DNA of 64,000 nt. It comes from an uncultured Paenibacillus sp. GTDB taxonomy: Bacteria > Bacillota > Bacilli > Paenibacillales > Paenibacillaceae. Location: positions 1 through 64,000 of the forward strand of contig CALAWP010000054.1 in NCBI GenBank assembly GCA_937895345.1. The letters run 5' to 3'. The notes under the pieces were generated by a model. The model was not told the DNA's origin. It searched no databases and saw nothing but the letters and a program-made list of their open reading frames with translations. Positions 25,453-34,205 of the stretch are shown here, piece by piece; within the stretch, counting starts at the first letter, position 1, and every line of letters begins with the position of its first letter. The translations under genes and the position numbers were made by a program.

Positions 25453-27198
25453 TTATTCCATTGCCGTCTCGGCTGTGCGCAGCGGAAGGTTAATAACGGC
25501 GATCAACCCTCCCCCTGGACGCTCCATAAAGCGCAAGCCGTACGGCTCGCCGAAATGCAGCTGAATGCGCTTGTGCACGTTGCGGATGCCGTAGCCCTTG
25601 CCGCTCGTTTCTCCTTCCAAAATGCTGGCCAGCCTCTCCATATCGACCGGCACGAAGCCGTTGTCCTCGACGATAAGACGCAGCTCCTCGCCATCCCGCC
25701 TGATCTTGATCGCAATTTCGCCTTCGCCGTCCATGCCGCTGACGCCGTGAAAGATCGCATTTTCGACAAGAGGCTGCAAAATCACTTTGGGCGTCAAGCA
25801 GGCCTCAAGCGACTCGTCCACCTCCCAGCGGACATCGAACTGACCGGGATATCGTTTCATTTGCAGCCGGCTGTAGGCCTGGACATGCTCGACCTCTTCC
25901 TTGATCGTGATGATCGATTTTCCTTTGCTGAGTCCGATGCGAAGCAGCCGGGACAAATCCTTGACCATCTCTCCGACGCCCGTATTGCCGCTCTCCAGCG
26001 CATACCAGTAGATCGAGTCCAGCGTATTGTACAGCAAGTGCGGCGTAATCTGCGAATGGAGCGCCGCCAGCTCGCCTTCTTTTTGCCTGATTTTCATCAC
26101 ATAGTTTTCCTCGACGGATTGATCGAGTCTGCGCGTCATGCGCATAAAGGCGCCGTACAAAATGCCGAATTCGTCGGCGCGCAGCAGCCTCTCGTTCGGC
26201 TCCAGCTTTTTGCCGGGCTCGTAGATCTTGGTAACGGATACGAGCTGGACGAGCGGCTTCAGGATCATGCGAAGCAAATAGAGCACGAAGAGCAGCACCA
26301 GCGCCAAATAGATGGCCGACAGCGCCATCAACATCCACTGAAAAGCGGTTTGCCCGCCCGTTATCGACTTTAGCGGAATTTTGTATACCAGCCTTGTGTC
26401 AAAAGCCGGACTGTGGGAATAGGCGTAAAGCCACTGCTCTCCCTCCTCGCTTACAAACGTATAGCCGGCCGACCGGCTGCGTGCCTCCTCCAGCATATTC
26501 TCTCCGACCGGAGCATCCGGACCTTCGCGCATCAGCAAGCCACCCTGGTCGTTGAACAAATAGATTCCTGCACGGTCCGCAAGCTGTACCGAGATCATGT
26601 CCCGCTTCAGGAAGACCTCCAGATTGGACACCACCAGAAAACCGATCGACTCGTTGTAGTTTTTCGGATTCAGAATGCTCCTGATAAAGCTGACCGTACC
26701 CGATCCGCCCTCCGGCACGATGAAGCGCAGCACGCCCTTTCCGCCCTCGCGAACGGAATCGGCCGCCCATTCCGGCAGACGCGAGGGATCGGCGTTCAAA
26801 TATTGGAAACCGGTCCTCTTCCCCGTCATATTAAAAAGCGGATCCTTTCCCTCTCTGTTGTACATATAAAGGGAATAGGAGCTGCCGTCCGACGACCAGC
26901 GCTCGAGAATATCGTCCGCCGTCCGGATCTGGCCGAGCGTCTCGACGCCCGTCCAGAAACGGTATTGCTCGATATCGCTGAAGAAGTGATTGTCAAGCAA
27001 TGTGATGGTCTTGTCATTGACCGCCGCCAGAGTCTTGTCGATGGTCGCGTGGTTTTGCTTGACCAGCTGCAGCGTAGTTCGGCCTATCTCATCCTTCATG
27101 GCGTTGGCCGCCATATAAGCGGATAACCAGCCGACAATGAGGAACGGACCGATGACAAACAGGATAAACGCAAGAGTGACTTTATATTTGAGCTTCAG
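25453..27198 (-). CDS. YesM-like sensor histidine kinase, probable CTG start
   Basis: This sensor kinase has about 581 residues: TM1 at about 8-28, an extracellular sensor, TM2 at about 285-310, a HAMP linker, a His box HSQITPHLLYNTLDSIYW and an ATP-binding N box LVENAIFHGV. It should phosphorylate the regulator encoded just upstream. The start is odd. The natural N-terminus (LKLKYKVTLAFILF) begins with a CTG at 27198, 4 bases after GGGGGAG, inside the last 17 bases of the regulator gene. The nearest in-frame ATGs lie about 90 bases further up with no site and would add a basic, low-quality segment. Confidence 0.88.
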   Translation of the reverse strand: MKLKYKVTLAFILFVIGPFLIVGWLSAYMAANAMKDEIGRTTLQLVKQNHATIDKTLAAVNDKTITLLDNHFFSDIEQYRFWTGVETLGQIRTADDILERWSSDGSSYSLYMYNREGKDPLFNMTGKRTGFQYLNADPSRLPEWAADSVREGGKGVLRFIVPEGGSGTVSFIRSILNPKNYNESIGFLVVSNLEVFLKRDMISVQLADRAGIYLFNDQGGLLMREGPDAPVGENMLEEARSRSAGYTFVSEEGEQWLYAYSHSPAFDTRLVYKIPLKSITGGQTAFQWMLMALSAIYLALVLLFVLYLLRMILKPLVQLVSVTKIYEPGKKLEPNERLLRADEFGILYGAFMRMTRRLDQSVEENYVMKIRQKEGELAALHSQITPHLLYNTLDSIYWYALESGNTGVGEMVKDLSRLLRIGLSKGKSIITIKEEVEHVQAYSRLQMKRYPGQFDVRWEVDESLEACLTPKVILQPLVENAIFHGVSGMDGEGEIAIKIRRDGEELRLIVEDNGFVPVDMERLASILEGETSGKGYGIRNVHKRIQLHFGEPYGLRFMERPGGGLIAVINLPLRTAETAME

Positions 27199-28831
27199 AC
27201 CGCTCCCCCCGTTCTTCCTTCCGGTAATCGGCGGGGCTGACGCCGGTGCATCGCTTGAACATTCGGCTGAAATGCTCCGGCGACTCATAGCCGACCGCAT
27301 AAGCGACCTCGTAGCGCTTCTTGTCCGTCGCAGCCAGAAGATGCTTTGCCTCTTCGATTCGCTGCTCGGTGACGTAGTCCCATACATTTTTGCCCGTCTC
27401 CCGCTTGAACAGGTAGCTCAAGTATGCAGTGCTAAAATGGACAGCGCCGGCAATATCCTGAATCTTGAGCGCCGGATTGCGAAAATGCGCGCGAATATAC
27501 CCCGTTATTTGCGCCAGCAGCGATTGATCCCGCTCCTTCGAAAGCAAGCGGGCCAGCTCCGCCGTTTCCTGGATATAGGAGGGCAGCCTCGCCAGCTTGT
27601 CGGCGCCCCCCATTCCACGGAAATAGGCGGATGGATCATAGCGGTGAAGCGGCGCTCCGTTGTCCGCCCCGTATTCAAGCAGCATCCCGTACAGACGATA
27701 AACCAGCATGCCGAAGCAGCTGCCGAGCAGTTCCTCCGAGCCCGCCATCGCTTCAAGTCTGCCGACAATGCCTGCCGGGTCCGGCAAGCGCGGCTCTTCG
27801 ATGCCGGCCTTCAGCTCCGCCATATACTCGTCGATGCGCGCATTCCATTCGACGATGCTCCAATTTCCCCGTTCAAGAACATCCTCGTAATAAAACACTT
27901 TTTGCGCCGGATGAAGGCGTCTCCACTCCGCGGCCGCATTCGCCTCGTCCATCAGCTTCGGCAGCGTCAGCACGTCGCCGTTCAGCGTACTCATCCCGAT
28001 CGTCGATTCGAGGTTCATATATTGCTTCAGGTTCATATAAAGCATCTGGCCGATCAGATGATGCTGCGACTCGGCATGCACGCGCTGACCGGACAGCTCC
28101 TGGTCACATAGCCGGATGATGCCGATCAGCGAATTGCCAAAGCCTCCAAAGGCGAGGCCGTTCCAGTCCGACAGACTTTCCTCCACGATATTGATCGCGG
28201 CGTACTTCAGCAGCTTGCGGTCCCGAAGCGTAATGCCGCGGCTGCTGAAGCCGCAGCGGCTGAGATCGAGACGGACAGCCGCAACGCCGAAGTACTGCCC
28301 TTGCATTTGCCCGACCAGCTCCGCGCTTAGCGACTCGTATTCGCTGCGCGACAGATCCTTCTCGGTTACCAGCTCGAGCAGCCACTCGTCGCGACGTTCC
28401 TTCGCCGAACGACCATCGGCGGCGGCGCTCCCGGACAGCTTCAGCGACGCCGCCCGCTCCTCCTTCTCTCTCAGCACCTTGCCGACGATGCGCAGAAGCT
28501 CGTCAACTTCAACCGGCTTGACAAGATAATCCCTCGCGCCAAGTCTGAGCGATTTTTTGGCAAAATCGAATTTCTCATGCGCGGAGATGACAATGACCGG
28601 CAAATGCGGCTGCTCCAAATAGATCGTTTCCATCAGCTCAATGCCGCTCATGCGGCTCATTTGAATATCGGTCAAGACCAGATCGAACGTATCCATGCGC
28701 AAGCAGTCGATCGCCTCGAAGCCGTTTAATGCCGTTTCCACGGAAGCGATGCCTAAATCCGACTGCAGCAGCACATTTTTCAGCCCTTTGGTCACACGAG
28801 GTTCGTCGTCGACAATGAGCAGCTTGAACAT
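27182..28831 (-). CDS. YesN-like response regulator with AraC DNA-binding domain
   Basis: This 549-residue protein has a receiver (MFKLLIVDDE, phospho-acceptor Asp55 in LVLTDIQMS, Lys in YLVKPV), a long helical middle and a C-terminal AraC domain (KIQDIAGAVHFSTAYLSYLF and YEVAYAVGYESPEHFSRMFK). It probably activates the adjacent permease-SBP-GH88 genes. AAGGTGG precedes the ATG at 28831; a GTG four codons earlier is less likely. Here the regulator precedes its kinase, the reverse of the 12.8-16.3 kb pair. Confidence 0.92.
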   Translation of the reverse strand: MFKLLIVDDEPRVTKGLKNVLLQSDLGIASVETALNGFEAIDCLRMDTFDLVLTDIQMSRMSGIELMETIYLEQPHLPVIVISAHEKFDFAKKSLRLGARDYLVKPVEVDELLRIVGKVLREKEERAASLKLSGSAAADGRSAKERRDEWLLELVTEKDLSRSEYESLSAELVGQMQGQYFGVAAVRLDLSRCGFSSRGITLRDRKLLKYAAINIVEESLSDWNGLAFGGFGNSLIGIIRLCDQELSGQRVHAESQHHLIGQMLYMNLKQYMNLESTIGMSTLNGDVLTLPKLMDEANAAAEWRRLHPAQKVFYYEDVLERGNWSIVEWNARIDEYMAELKAGIEEPRLPDPAGIVGRLEAMAGSEELLGSCFGMLVYRLYGMLLEYGADNGAPLHRYDPSAYFRGMGGADKLARLPSYIQETAELARLLSKERDQSLLAQITGYIRAHFRNPALKIQDIAGAVHFSTAYLSYLFKRETGKNVWDYVTEQRIEEAKHLLAATDKKRYEVAYAVGYESPEHFSRMFKRCTGVSPADYRKEERGERSEAQI

Positions 28832-28944
28832 AGCGGTTCCCACCTTGCGTCATAAGGTTAGATGAAGCCCAGCATACCCTCACTATATAGACCGTTCGTC
28901 GCAGCGTCGATGATCAATATCGGGATAATGATGATCTATTATGC

Positions 28945-29460
28945 GCAAAGCCGGTATCCGAGCCGGCAACGCTGCCTCCAAGATGCGCGCAGTTGGCGGA
29001 ATCCATCGTCTCCGACCAGCCGAGCGCAGCCTACTTGGCCGTGCCGTTCACGATAAACAGGTTGTCTCCCGCTTTGTTCAGCTTGCAGTTCTTCACGATC
29101 GTTTCGGGCGGAAACCCTGTTGCCGCTTGTAATGCCCGCTCCGAGAGCGACGATTTCGCCGTCGTACATGAATCAGGACTTTCCGGCAGTCAGACTCTTG
29201 CCCATCGCATGGTATTTCATGCCGGTTACGCCGGACCGGACAGCCCCTGCATGTCCGTGCCGCTCGCCCAGGATCTGTCACCGCGCGTATTGGCCTCTTG
29301 AGGCGCTGCCAGCAGAACCGTCGTACCGGCAGACGGCAGCTATCGATGGGCGCCAGAAATGAGCATTGAACTGGTATCGCCTCCGCTCTCGATCTGAACG
29401 TTTTTTCCAAAAAGTCAGGCCAGACCGCACTTCATGACGGTCAAGCACACACTCGCTCAT
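28945..29460 (-). pseudogene. Decayed polysaccharide lyase family 8 fragment
   Basis: Pieces in different frames line up with the central region of PL8 lyases (hyaluronate, chondroitin AC and xanthan lyases): GTTV and RGDRSWASGTDMQGL, then YDGEIVALGAGIT, then ETIVKNCKLNKAGDNLFIVN, a TAG, and ALGWSETMDSANCAHLGG followed by GSDTGF. The order matches the family, but at least two frameshifts and several stops break it, and only about 170 of some 750-1000 residues remain. PL8 cleaves uronic-acid polysaccharides by beta-elimination, making the unsaturated ends that GH88 removes. The locus has thus lost its own depolymerase. Boundaries are approximate. Confidence 0.7.
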
Positions 29461-29507
29461 CTTTTCCTTCCTTATATGCAACATTATACTCCTTCTTGCT
29501 TATAGAA

Positions 29508-29521
29508 TGTATGCGCTTACA
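29508..29521 (-). promoter_or_regulatory. cre-like site upstream of the PL8 remnant
   Basis: TGTATGCGCTTACA matches the CcpA operator consensus TGWNANCGNTNWCA at 13 of 14 positions. It lies just upstream of the decayed PL8 region, fitting a gene once under catabolite control. Confidence 0.5.
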
Positions 29522-29668
29522 AATATATAGTGTTCAAATGCCTTTCGTCGAACCAAACCGCCCCCTATCGAAATTTGGCCTGTGCCAGTCAAAACGGAAG
29601 TTATGGCGAATATTGATCGATAACATTCTCGCGGTTACAGCTTCAGCCGGAAAGGAGGCGCAATCGAG

Positions 29669-29818
29669 TTGAAAAGCGGTGCTTGCTTCATGTATCAGGT
29701 TACTTTTTGGTGCTCCAAGCAGGTATTGACGGGTTACGCGGAAAGTTTCAGTTTGATGAACGACGGCCTCTCTGACTGGCAGGCGGCGCTAACGGAACTG
29801 AGCGACGCTATTCGATGA
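29669..29818 (+). CDS. Possible small protein of 49 residues
   Basis: A TTG start lies ten bases after a perfect AAAGGAGG. The frame gives LKSGACFMYQVTFWCSKQVL and onward to a TGA. It ends inside an interspersed repeat, and I recognise no family. The ribosome site is the only support, so it may be chance. Confidence 0.2.
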   Translation: MKSGACFMYQVTFWCSKQVLTGYAESFSLMNDGLSDWQAALTELSDAIR

Positions 29819-29972
29819 ATGGGGGCCGTTTTTGAAATTTAACGGAACTAAGCGAAGCTATTACTTGTTTTTCGACAGGAATGGCCTGCCAACGGGCGGA
29901 TAGGTCTCTCAGTTCCATTAGCGCGGAAAGGAGGCTAAAAATCGCGAAATAAGGGCGCTCAATTCCGTTAAC
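29788..29972. repeat. Interspersed AACGGAACTGAGCGACGCTATT repeats, two direct and two inverted
   Basis: Direct copies at 29788-29814 and 29838-29864 (GCTAACGGAACTGAGCGACG and AACGGAACTAAGCGAAGCTA). Inverted copies at about 29900-29923 (CTCAGTTCCATTAGCG) and 29948-29972 (GGCGCTCAATTCCGTTAAC). The copies are close variants of one short unit. The pairs could fold into a long imperfect hairpin. The rest of the 29.5-30.2 kb gap holds nothing else I recognise. Confidence 0.6.
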
Positions 29973-30259
29973 ATTGTTATGAAATCATTGCAAAAAAAAT
30001 TAAAACATCCTTGCCACGACGCTTGAGCGTAATAGGACAAGAATGTTCCTCGTACACGCCATTCTACTCCGGCATCGCTCCGTCCGCGCGCAGCAGACTG
30101 CAGCAGCTACATAGATGTCCGGCGCCGAACTCAGCTTTGCGGCGTTCCCACCGCCTGCGCCTGCAATCGCATAACAAGAGCAATAGTTACCCGAGGAATA
30201 CGAATATGAATCTCCCAGGACTTGTCGGCGCCCTGTCCGCGGACAAGAGCGCCGTCTGC

Positions 30260-30949
30260 TCAAAGAGTTATCGCTTCGCCCGGCCGCAGCGCCTTTCCTT
30301 CGATGCCTTTTTCCTTCAGCCGCTCGACGAACGCCTGCGCATCCTGGCGGATCGGCGGGAACGTATCGTAATGGATCGGGACCACCTTCTTCGCCCCCAG
30401 CCATTCGGCGGCCTGCACGGCGTCCTCCGGTCCCATCGTAAATACGCCGCCCATCGGAATAAACGCGAGATCGATGTCGTGCCGCTTGCCGATCAGCTTC
30501 ATATCCGAAAACAGCGACGTATCGCCGCAATGCAGCACCGTACGGCCGTCCCATGTGACGACAAACCCGCCCGGCATTCCCGCGTAAATAATTTTTTGTT
30601 CGTCTTCCAAAATAATGCCCGAGCTGTGGAACGCTTGTACCATCTGCACTTCCGCAAAACCGAGCGACGTGCCGCCGCCGATGTTGACGGCAAACGTCTT
30701 GACGCCTTGCCAGCTCATATAGGTAGCCAATTCAAAGGTCGCAATGACGGTCGCGTCGTTGTTCTTGGCGATGGCGGCGGCGTCGAGAATATGATCCGGG
30801 TGTCCGTGCGTCAGCAGCACGTAATCGACCTTGATCGATTCCGGTTTGGTGACGGCAAGCGCGTTGCCGGAAATAAACGGATCGATGATCAGCGAATGGT
30901 TGCCCGAGGTCAGCTGCACGCAGGAGTGGCCATGATATAAAACTTCCAT
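30260..30949 (-). CDS. UPF0173 metal-dependent hydrolase, YtkL-like
   Basis: This 229-residue metallo-beta-lactamase-fold protein starts MEVLYHGHSCVQL and carries the metal-binding motif LLTHGHPDHILDA (HxHxDH). Further ligands lie in LHCGDTSLFSDM and VVPIHYDTFPP. This is the complete set of the UPF0173/YtkL group, whose substrate is unknown. It is cytoplasmic, with no signal peptide. AAAGGATGA lies before the ATG. It is a single gene, not clearly tied to the flanking sugar loci. The 30,950-31,208 gap downstream of GH113 shows no feature. Confidence 0.92.
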   Translation of the reverse strand: MEVLYHGHSCVQLTSGNHSLIIDPFISGNALAVTKPESIKVDYVLLTHGHPDHILDAAAIAKNNDATVIATFELATYMSWQGVKTFAVNIGGGTSLGFAEVQMVQAFHSSGIILEDEQKIIYAGMPGGFVVTWDGRTVLHCGDTSLFSDMKLIGKRHDIDLAFIPMGGVFTMGPEDAVQAAEWLGAKKVVPIHYDTFPPIRQDAQAFVERLKEKGIEGKALRPGEAITL

Positions 30950-31208
30950 ATAAGCTCATCCTTTCCATTTTGGACTTGTCTCCAACATTATACCATCTTT
31001 CCGAAAGCTGCGCCGCCGCAATAAACCAATCATCTTCCGATCGAACGCTCTGGCCGAAGGGTTATACCGCACTGCTGGTTAGGTTTTGCGTTTCTGCCGA
31101 TTCAACCAAACGGTCAGACGCCGTCCCGAACCGGAACGGCGTCTGCGGATAAACGATCGTATACGCGGAAAATGCTGCCGGGAAGCTTCGCGCCAAAGCG
31201 CGGGTCTC

Positions 31209-32201
31209 CTAAACCGAAGCTTTCGCCTCGCGGCTCTCCTTGTAATATTCTTGCAGTACGGCGAATGCCTTTTTGCCGTAAATGTCAAAGCCTCTGTTGC
31301 TCGACGCCTCCCCCGGCGGGTAAAGCTTGACGCTCCAATCCCACCAGAAAAAGCCGGAAAACCAGGGCTCGCGCCAAAAAGCCTCGAGGGCGGAACGGTA
31401 AAAATGGGCCTGCTCCTCTTCGTCGAACGGCAGCTCCTTATGCTCGAAGTCCCACGGCATCGTTGCGCAGCCATGCGCGCTTCGGCAGCCGATTTCCATA
31501 AAGATGACGGGCTTGCCGAATTTACGGGACAACGCTTCGAGTCTCGGCTTCTGCTTCTCCCAGCCTTCGAGCATGGATTCGACGCTGTCCCCCGGCTTTT
31601 TGGCCACCGGATAATAGGCGCTGGTGCCGATATAGTCGACGGCGTCGAACCACTCGACCCCATCCTCCTTGCCATGATTGGCGTTATACGTAATCGGACC
31701 GCCGTACAGCTTGCGGATGCGGGCAATCAGCTCGCGCCAGCGGCTGGACTGCCGCTCCGTCTTGACCATTTCGCATCCGATGCACAGCATCTCGCAGCCG
31801 AGTTCCTCGGCCAATTCGGCATAATGGCACATAAAGTTGCCGTACGATTTGAACCAGGCTTCCCAATACGGTTCGCTGCTTTCATCGTAAGGAAATCCGA
31901 TGTGGGCCCGCCACTGTCCGTCCCGCGAATTGACGACGGGCTTCAAGCATACTTTCAGCCCCAAAGCCTTCGCTTGACTGACCGCAAACGCAATATCGCG
32001 GTCCGTCATCGTATAGCCGTAATCGAACGAGATTTGAGTGGAATGAATGTCTTCCTGATACGTCCAGAAGGAGAGCGCAATCCAGTCGCTGCCCGTTTCC
32101 TTCAGCTTGCGCAAGGAGTCGACCGCATAGGGTTGTCTGTACGAACCGCGTTTCGACTCCCAGCCGTAGGTCATCCCTTTGAAGAAGGGTCTTGTAGTCA
32201 T
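31209..32201 (-). CDS. GH113-like beta-mannanase/mannosidase
   Basis: This 330-residue cytoplasmic TIM-barrel enzyme has the likely acid/base Glu144 in LCIGCEMVKTER and likely nucleophile Glu236 in PVIFMEIGCRS. The N-terminal FKGMTYGWESKRGSY and the barrel end GFFWWDWSVKLYPP also match GH113. GH113 members cleave beta-1,4-mannan oligosaccharides, and the spacing of the two Glu residues agrees with the family. The lack of a signal peptide means it acts on imported oligomers. It is the last gene of the mannan locus headed by a secreted GH26 mannanase, which supports the substrate call. GGAGGAAG precedes the ATG. Confidence 0.85.
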   Translation of the reverse strand: MTTRPFFKGMTYGWESKRGSYRQPYAVDSLRKLKETGSDWIALSFWTYQEDIHSTQISFDYGYTMTDRDIAFAVSQAKALGLKVCLKPVVNSRDGQWRAHIGFPYDESSEPYWEAWFKSYGNFMCHYAELAEELGCEMLCIGCEMVKTERQSSRWRELIARIRKLYGGPITYNANHGKEDGVEWFDAVDYIGTSAYYPVAKKPGDSVESMLEGWEKQKPRLEALSRKFGKPVIFMEIGCRSAHGCATMPWDFEHKELPFDEEEQAHFYRSALEAFWREPWFSGFFWWDWSVKLYPPGEASSNRGFDIYGKKAFAVLQEYYKESREAKASV

Positions 32202-32273
32202 TGGTCTTCCTCCATTACGAATTATTCGACAACGATAGAACGGTATTCTCTCATTTGAACCGGGTTCGTTCCG

Positions 32274-33278
32274 TCAGCCGACGACGCCCGTACGCTCGAC
32301 GCTTTCGACGAAGTAGCGCTGCACGAACAGGTACATCACGACAAGCGGAGCGATTGCCAGCAGGATGCCGGTATCGACGATCAGCGCCACATGGTTCGGA
32401 TCCGCCCTGACGTCCGAGCCCGTTCCGATGCCGAGCAATGACGGCAGCATCTGGCCGACGTTTGCCGGCAGCGACGCCACTTTTACGGAAATAAGGTCGC
32501 TGCTGCTCATAAACAGCGAAGTATAAAACGTATCGTTGTATTGCCATACGAACGCAAACAGCATTACGGTCATTATGGCCGGAATCGCGTTCGGCAGCAT
32601 GATGCGGAAGAACGTTTGGTAAGCGCCGGCTCCGTCGATCAGCGACGCTTCCTCGATCTCCTTGGGCAATCCCCTGAAAAATTGTACAAAAATATAAATG
32701 TACAGCCCCGACTTCAATCCGTTGGCCGTGGCGGACGTAATGATGGACGGCCAATACGTATTGAGCAAATTGACGCCTTCCTTGCCGGTGAACAACGTGA
32801 TGAGTCCCATGACGTCAAAGCTGCGGAAATGCAGGTACATCGGCACCATCAGCGTATTCATCGGAATAAGGATCGTCAGGACGACAAGCGCAAACAGCAG
32901 CTTGCTGCCCGGAAACGAGAATCGGGCGAAGCCGTATCCCGCCAAAGCGCTGGAAGCGGCTTGCAGCAGCGTCATCAATGTGACGAACAACAACGTATTG
33001 CCCAGCATCGGCCAATAGTTGAGAACGGTTATCGCTTGCTTGATATTGTCCAGCGTAAAGTGGATCGGCACCATATAGATGGTCGGATTATAGATGTCCA
33101 CAGGGTCCTTGAAGGCCATCGATATACGTCTGAACAACGGCAGCAATATGATGAACGAGATGCCTGCGACAAGCACGTACAGCAATATTTTCCACACTAG
33201 TTCAACCGTTCGGTTGCGAGCTTTATGCAAGCGGTACACGAGCATTTCGTTGCTCTTTAAATCCGCGGCCTTGTCCAT
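32274..33278 (-). CDS. Sugar ABC transporter permease (MalG/UgpE type), second pair of mannan locus
   Basis: This 334-residue permease has six helices, the docking loop IEEASLIDGAGAYQTFFRIM and an end MYLFVQRYFVESVERTGVVG. It is longer than the LplC type, with an extended periplasmic loop (GKEGVNLLNTYW, then the DVRADPNHVAL region). GGAGGA precedes the ATG. It pairs with the permease encoded 24 bases upstream. The locus has two such pairs and two SBPs, so it may form two importers, or one pair may have drifted to another sugar. Confidence 0.88.
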   Translation of the reverse strand: MDKAADLKSNEMLVYRLHKARNRTVELVWKILLYVLVAGISFIILLPLFRRISMAFKDPVDIYNPTIYMVPIHFTLDNIKQAITVLNYWPMLGNTLLFVTLMTLLQAASSALAGYGFARFSFPGSKLLFALVVLTILIPMNTLMVPMYLHFRSFDVMGLITLFTGKEGVNLLNTYWPSIITSATANGLKSGLYIYIFVQFFRGLPKEIEEASLIDGAGAYQTFFRIMLPNAIPAIMTVMLFAFVWQYNDTFYTSLFMSSSDLISVKVASLPANVGQMLPSLLGIGTGSDVRADPNHVALIVDTGILLAIAPLVVMYLFVQRYFVESVERTGVVG

Positions 33279-33302
33279 GCTGCACTCCTCCGTTCACTGT
33301 GG

Positions 33303-34205
33303 TCATTCATAATAGAACACCTTCTTGGATACCAATATGCCGATCACGACGAGAATCAAACAAATGACGATCGTGTACAGCCAGGACATCGCCGCGCTCA
33401 ACCCGAAATTTTGCGCCTGGAACGCCGTCTCGTAAATCTTTTGCGTCACCGGGCTGTCCGTAAACGAATCGATGATCGAATAAATGATATTGGTCAAAAT
33501 AAGCGGGCTGACCATCGGAAACGTAATTTTCCAGAACGATTCGTAGGCCGTCGCCCCTTCCATCTTGGCCACTTCGTACATGGCAGGGGGCACCGATTGC
33601 AGCGCCGCAAGGAAAATGAGTATTTGCACGCCCGAGCTGCGGACGATTTCGTAAATGCGCGCGATGCCGTCCACGATATAGTTAATAAACCATTCCGGGA
33701 ATCCGACGTTGTCGAGCATAAAAATTAACGAAATCGTATCGAACCCGTTCTGCGCTTCCCCAAGCTCCTGCGCCACCTGCGAGCTGCCGGTCAGGCTGAT
33801 GAGCCCGGCCGTTTCCGCGGCGGCGATGGCGCCGGACGCCAATATAACCGGCAGGAAAAAGATCGCTCTGGCGATCGCCCTTCCTCTAAACTTCTGGTTG
33901 AGCATCACCGCCGAAAACAAGCTGAAAAACAAGATCATCGGCACGTTCCATAACATTTCCGCCACCGATTCGGTCAAGATGCGGTTGAACGTCGCGTCCA
34001 CGTACAACGCTTCCTTGAAATTTTGCCAGGCGATAAACGACAGCTCGTAACCGCCGGGGGCGACGTTCAGCTTGCTGAAGCTGAACTGGATCGACTGGAT
34101 GAGCGGCGCCGCGAACAAAAAGATAAATCCGATCAGCCATGGCAAAATAAAACTGAAGCCGATTAGCGCTCTTTTTTGCATCAAAGTCATTTTTTTCGCA
34201 TTCAT
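33303..34205 (-). CDS. Sugar ABC transporter permease (MalF/UgpA type), second pair of mannan locus
   Basis: This 300-residue membrane protein starts MNAKKMTLMQKRALIGFSFI and carries the docking region YEVAKMEGATAYESFWKITF. An inserted stretch of about 40 residues (LISLTGSSQVAQELGEAQNG) lies on the outside between helices. The ATG overlaps the stop of the DUF5696 gene by 4 bases, so the transporter is translationally coupled to that envelope protein. Confidence 0.88.
   Translation of the reverse strand: MNAKKMTLMQKRALIGFSFILPWLIGFIFLFAAPLIQSIQFSFSKLNVAPGGYELSFIAWQNFKEALYVDATFNRILTESVAEMLWNVPMILFFSLFSAVMLNQKFRGRAIARAIFFLPVILASGAIAAAETAGLISLTGSSQVAQELGEAQNGFDTISLIFMLDNVGFPEWFINYIVDGIARIYEIVRSSGVQILIFLAALQSVPPAMYEVAKMEGATAYESFWKITFPMVSPLILTNIIYSIIDSFTDSPVTQKIYETAFQAQNFGLSAAMSWLYTIVICLILVVIGILVSKKVFYYE

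Noticed and set aside
29093..29410. Minus-strand 105-residue frame as a gene
   Set aside because: It lies within the decayed PL8 region; the PL8-like residues are spread over neighbouring frames, not this one.
30190..30275. Inverted repeat near the end of the hydrolase gene as a riboswitch
   Set aside because: Only a GC-rich stem around TGTCCGCGGACA is visible, with no conserved aptamer pattern; at most a weak terminator.
30000..30554. Minus-strand 184-residue frame
   Set aside because: It overlaps the UPF0173 hydrolase in another frame and has a low-complexity Arg/Gly/Ala composition.
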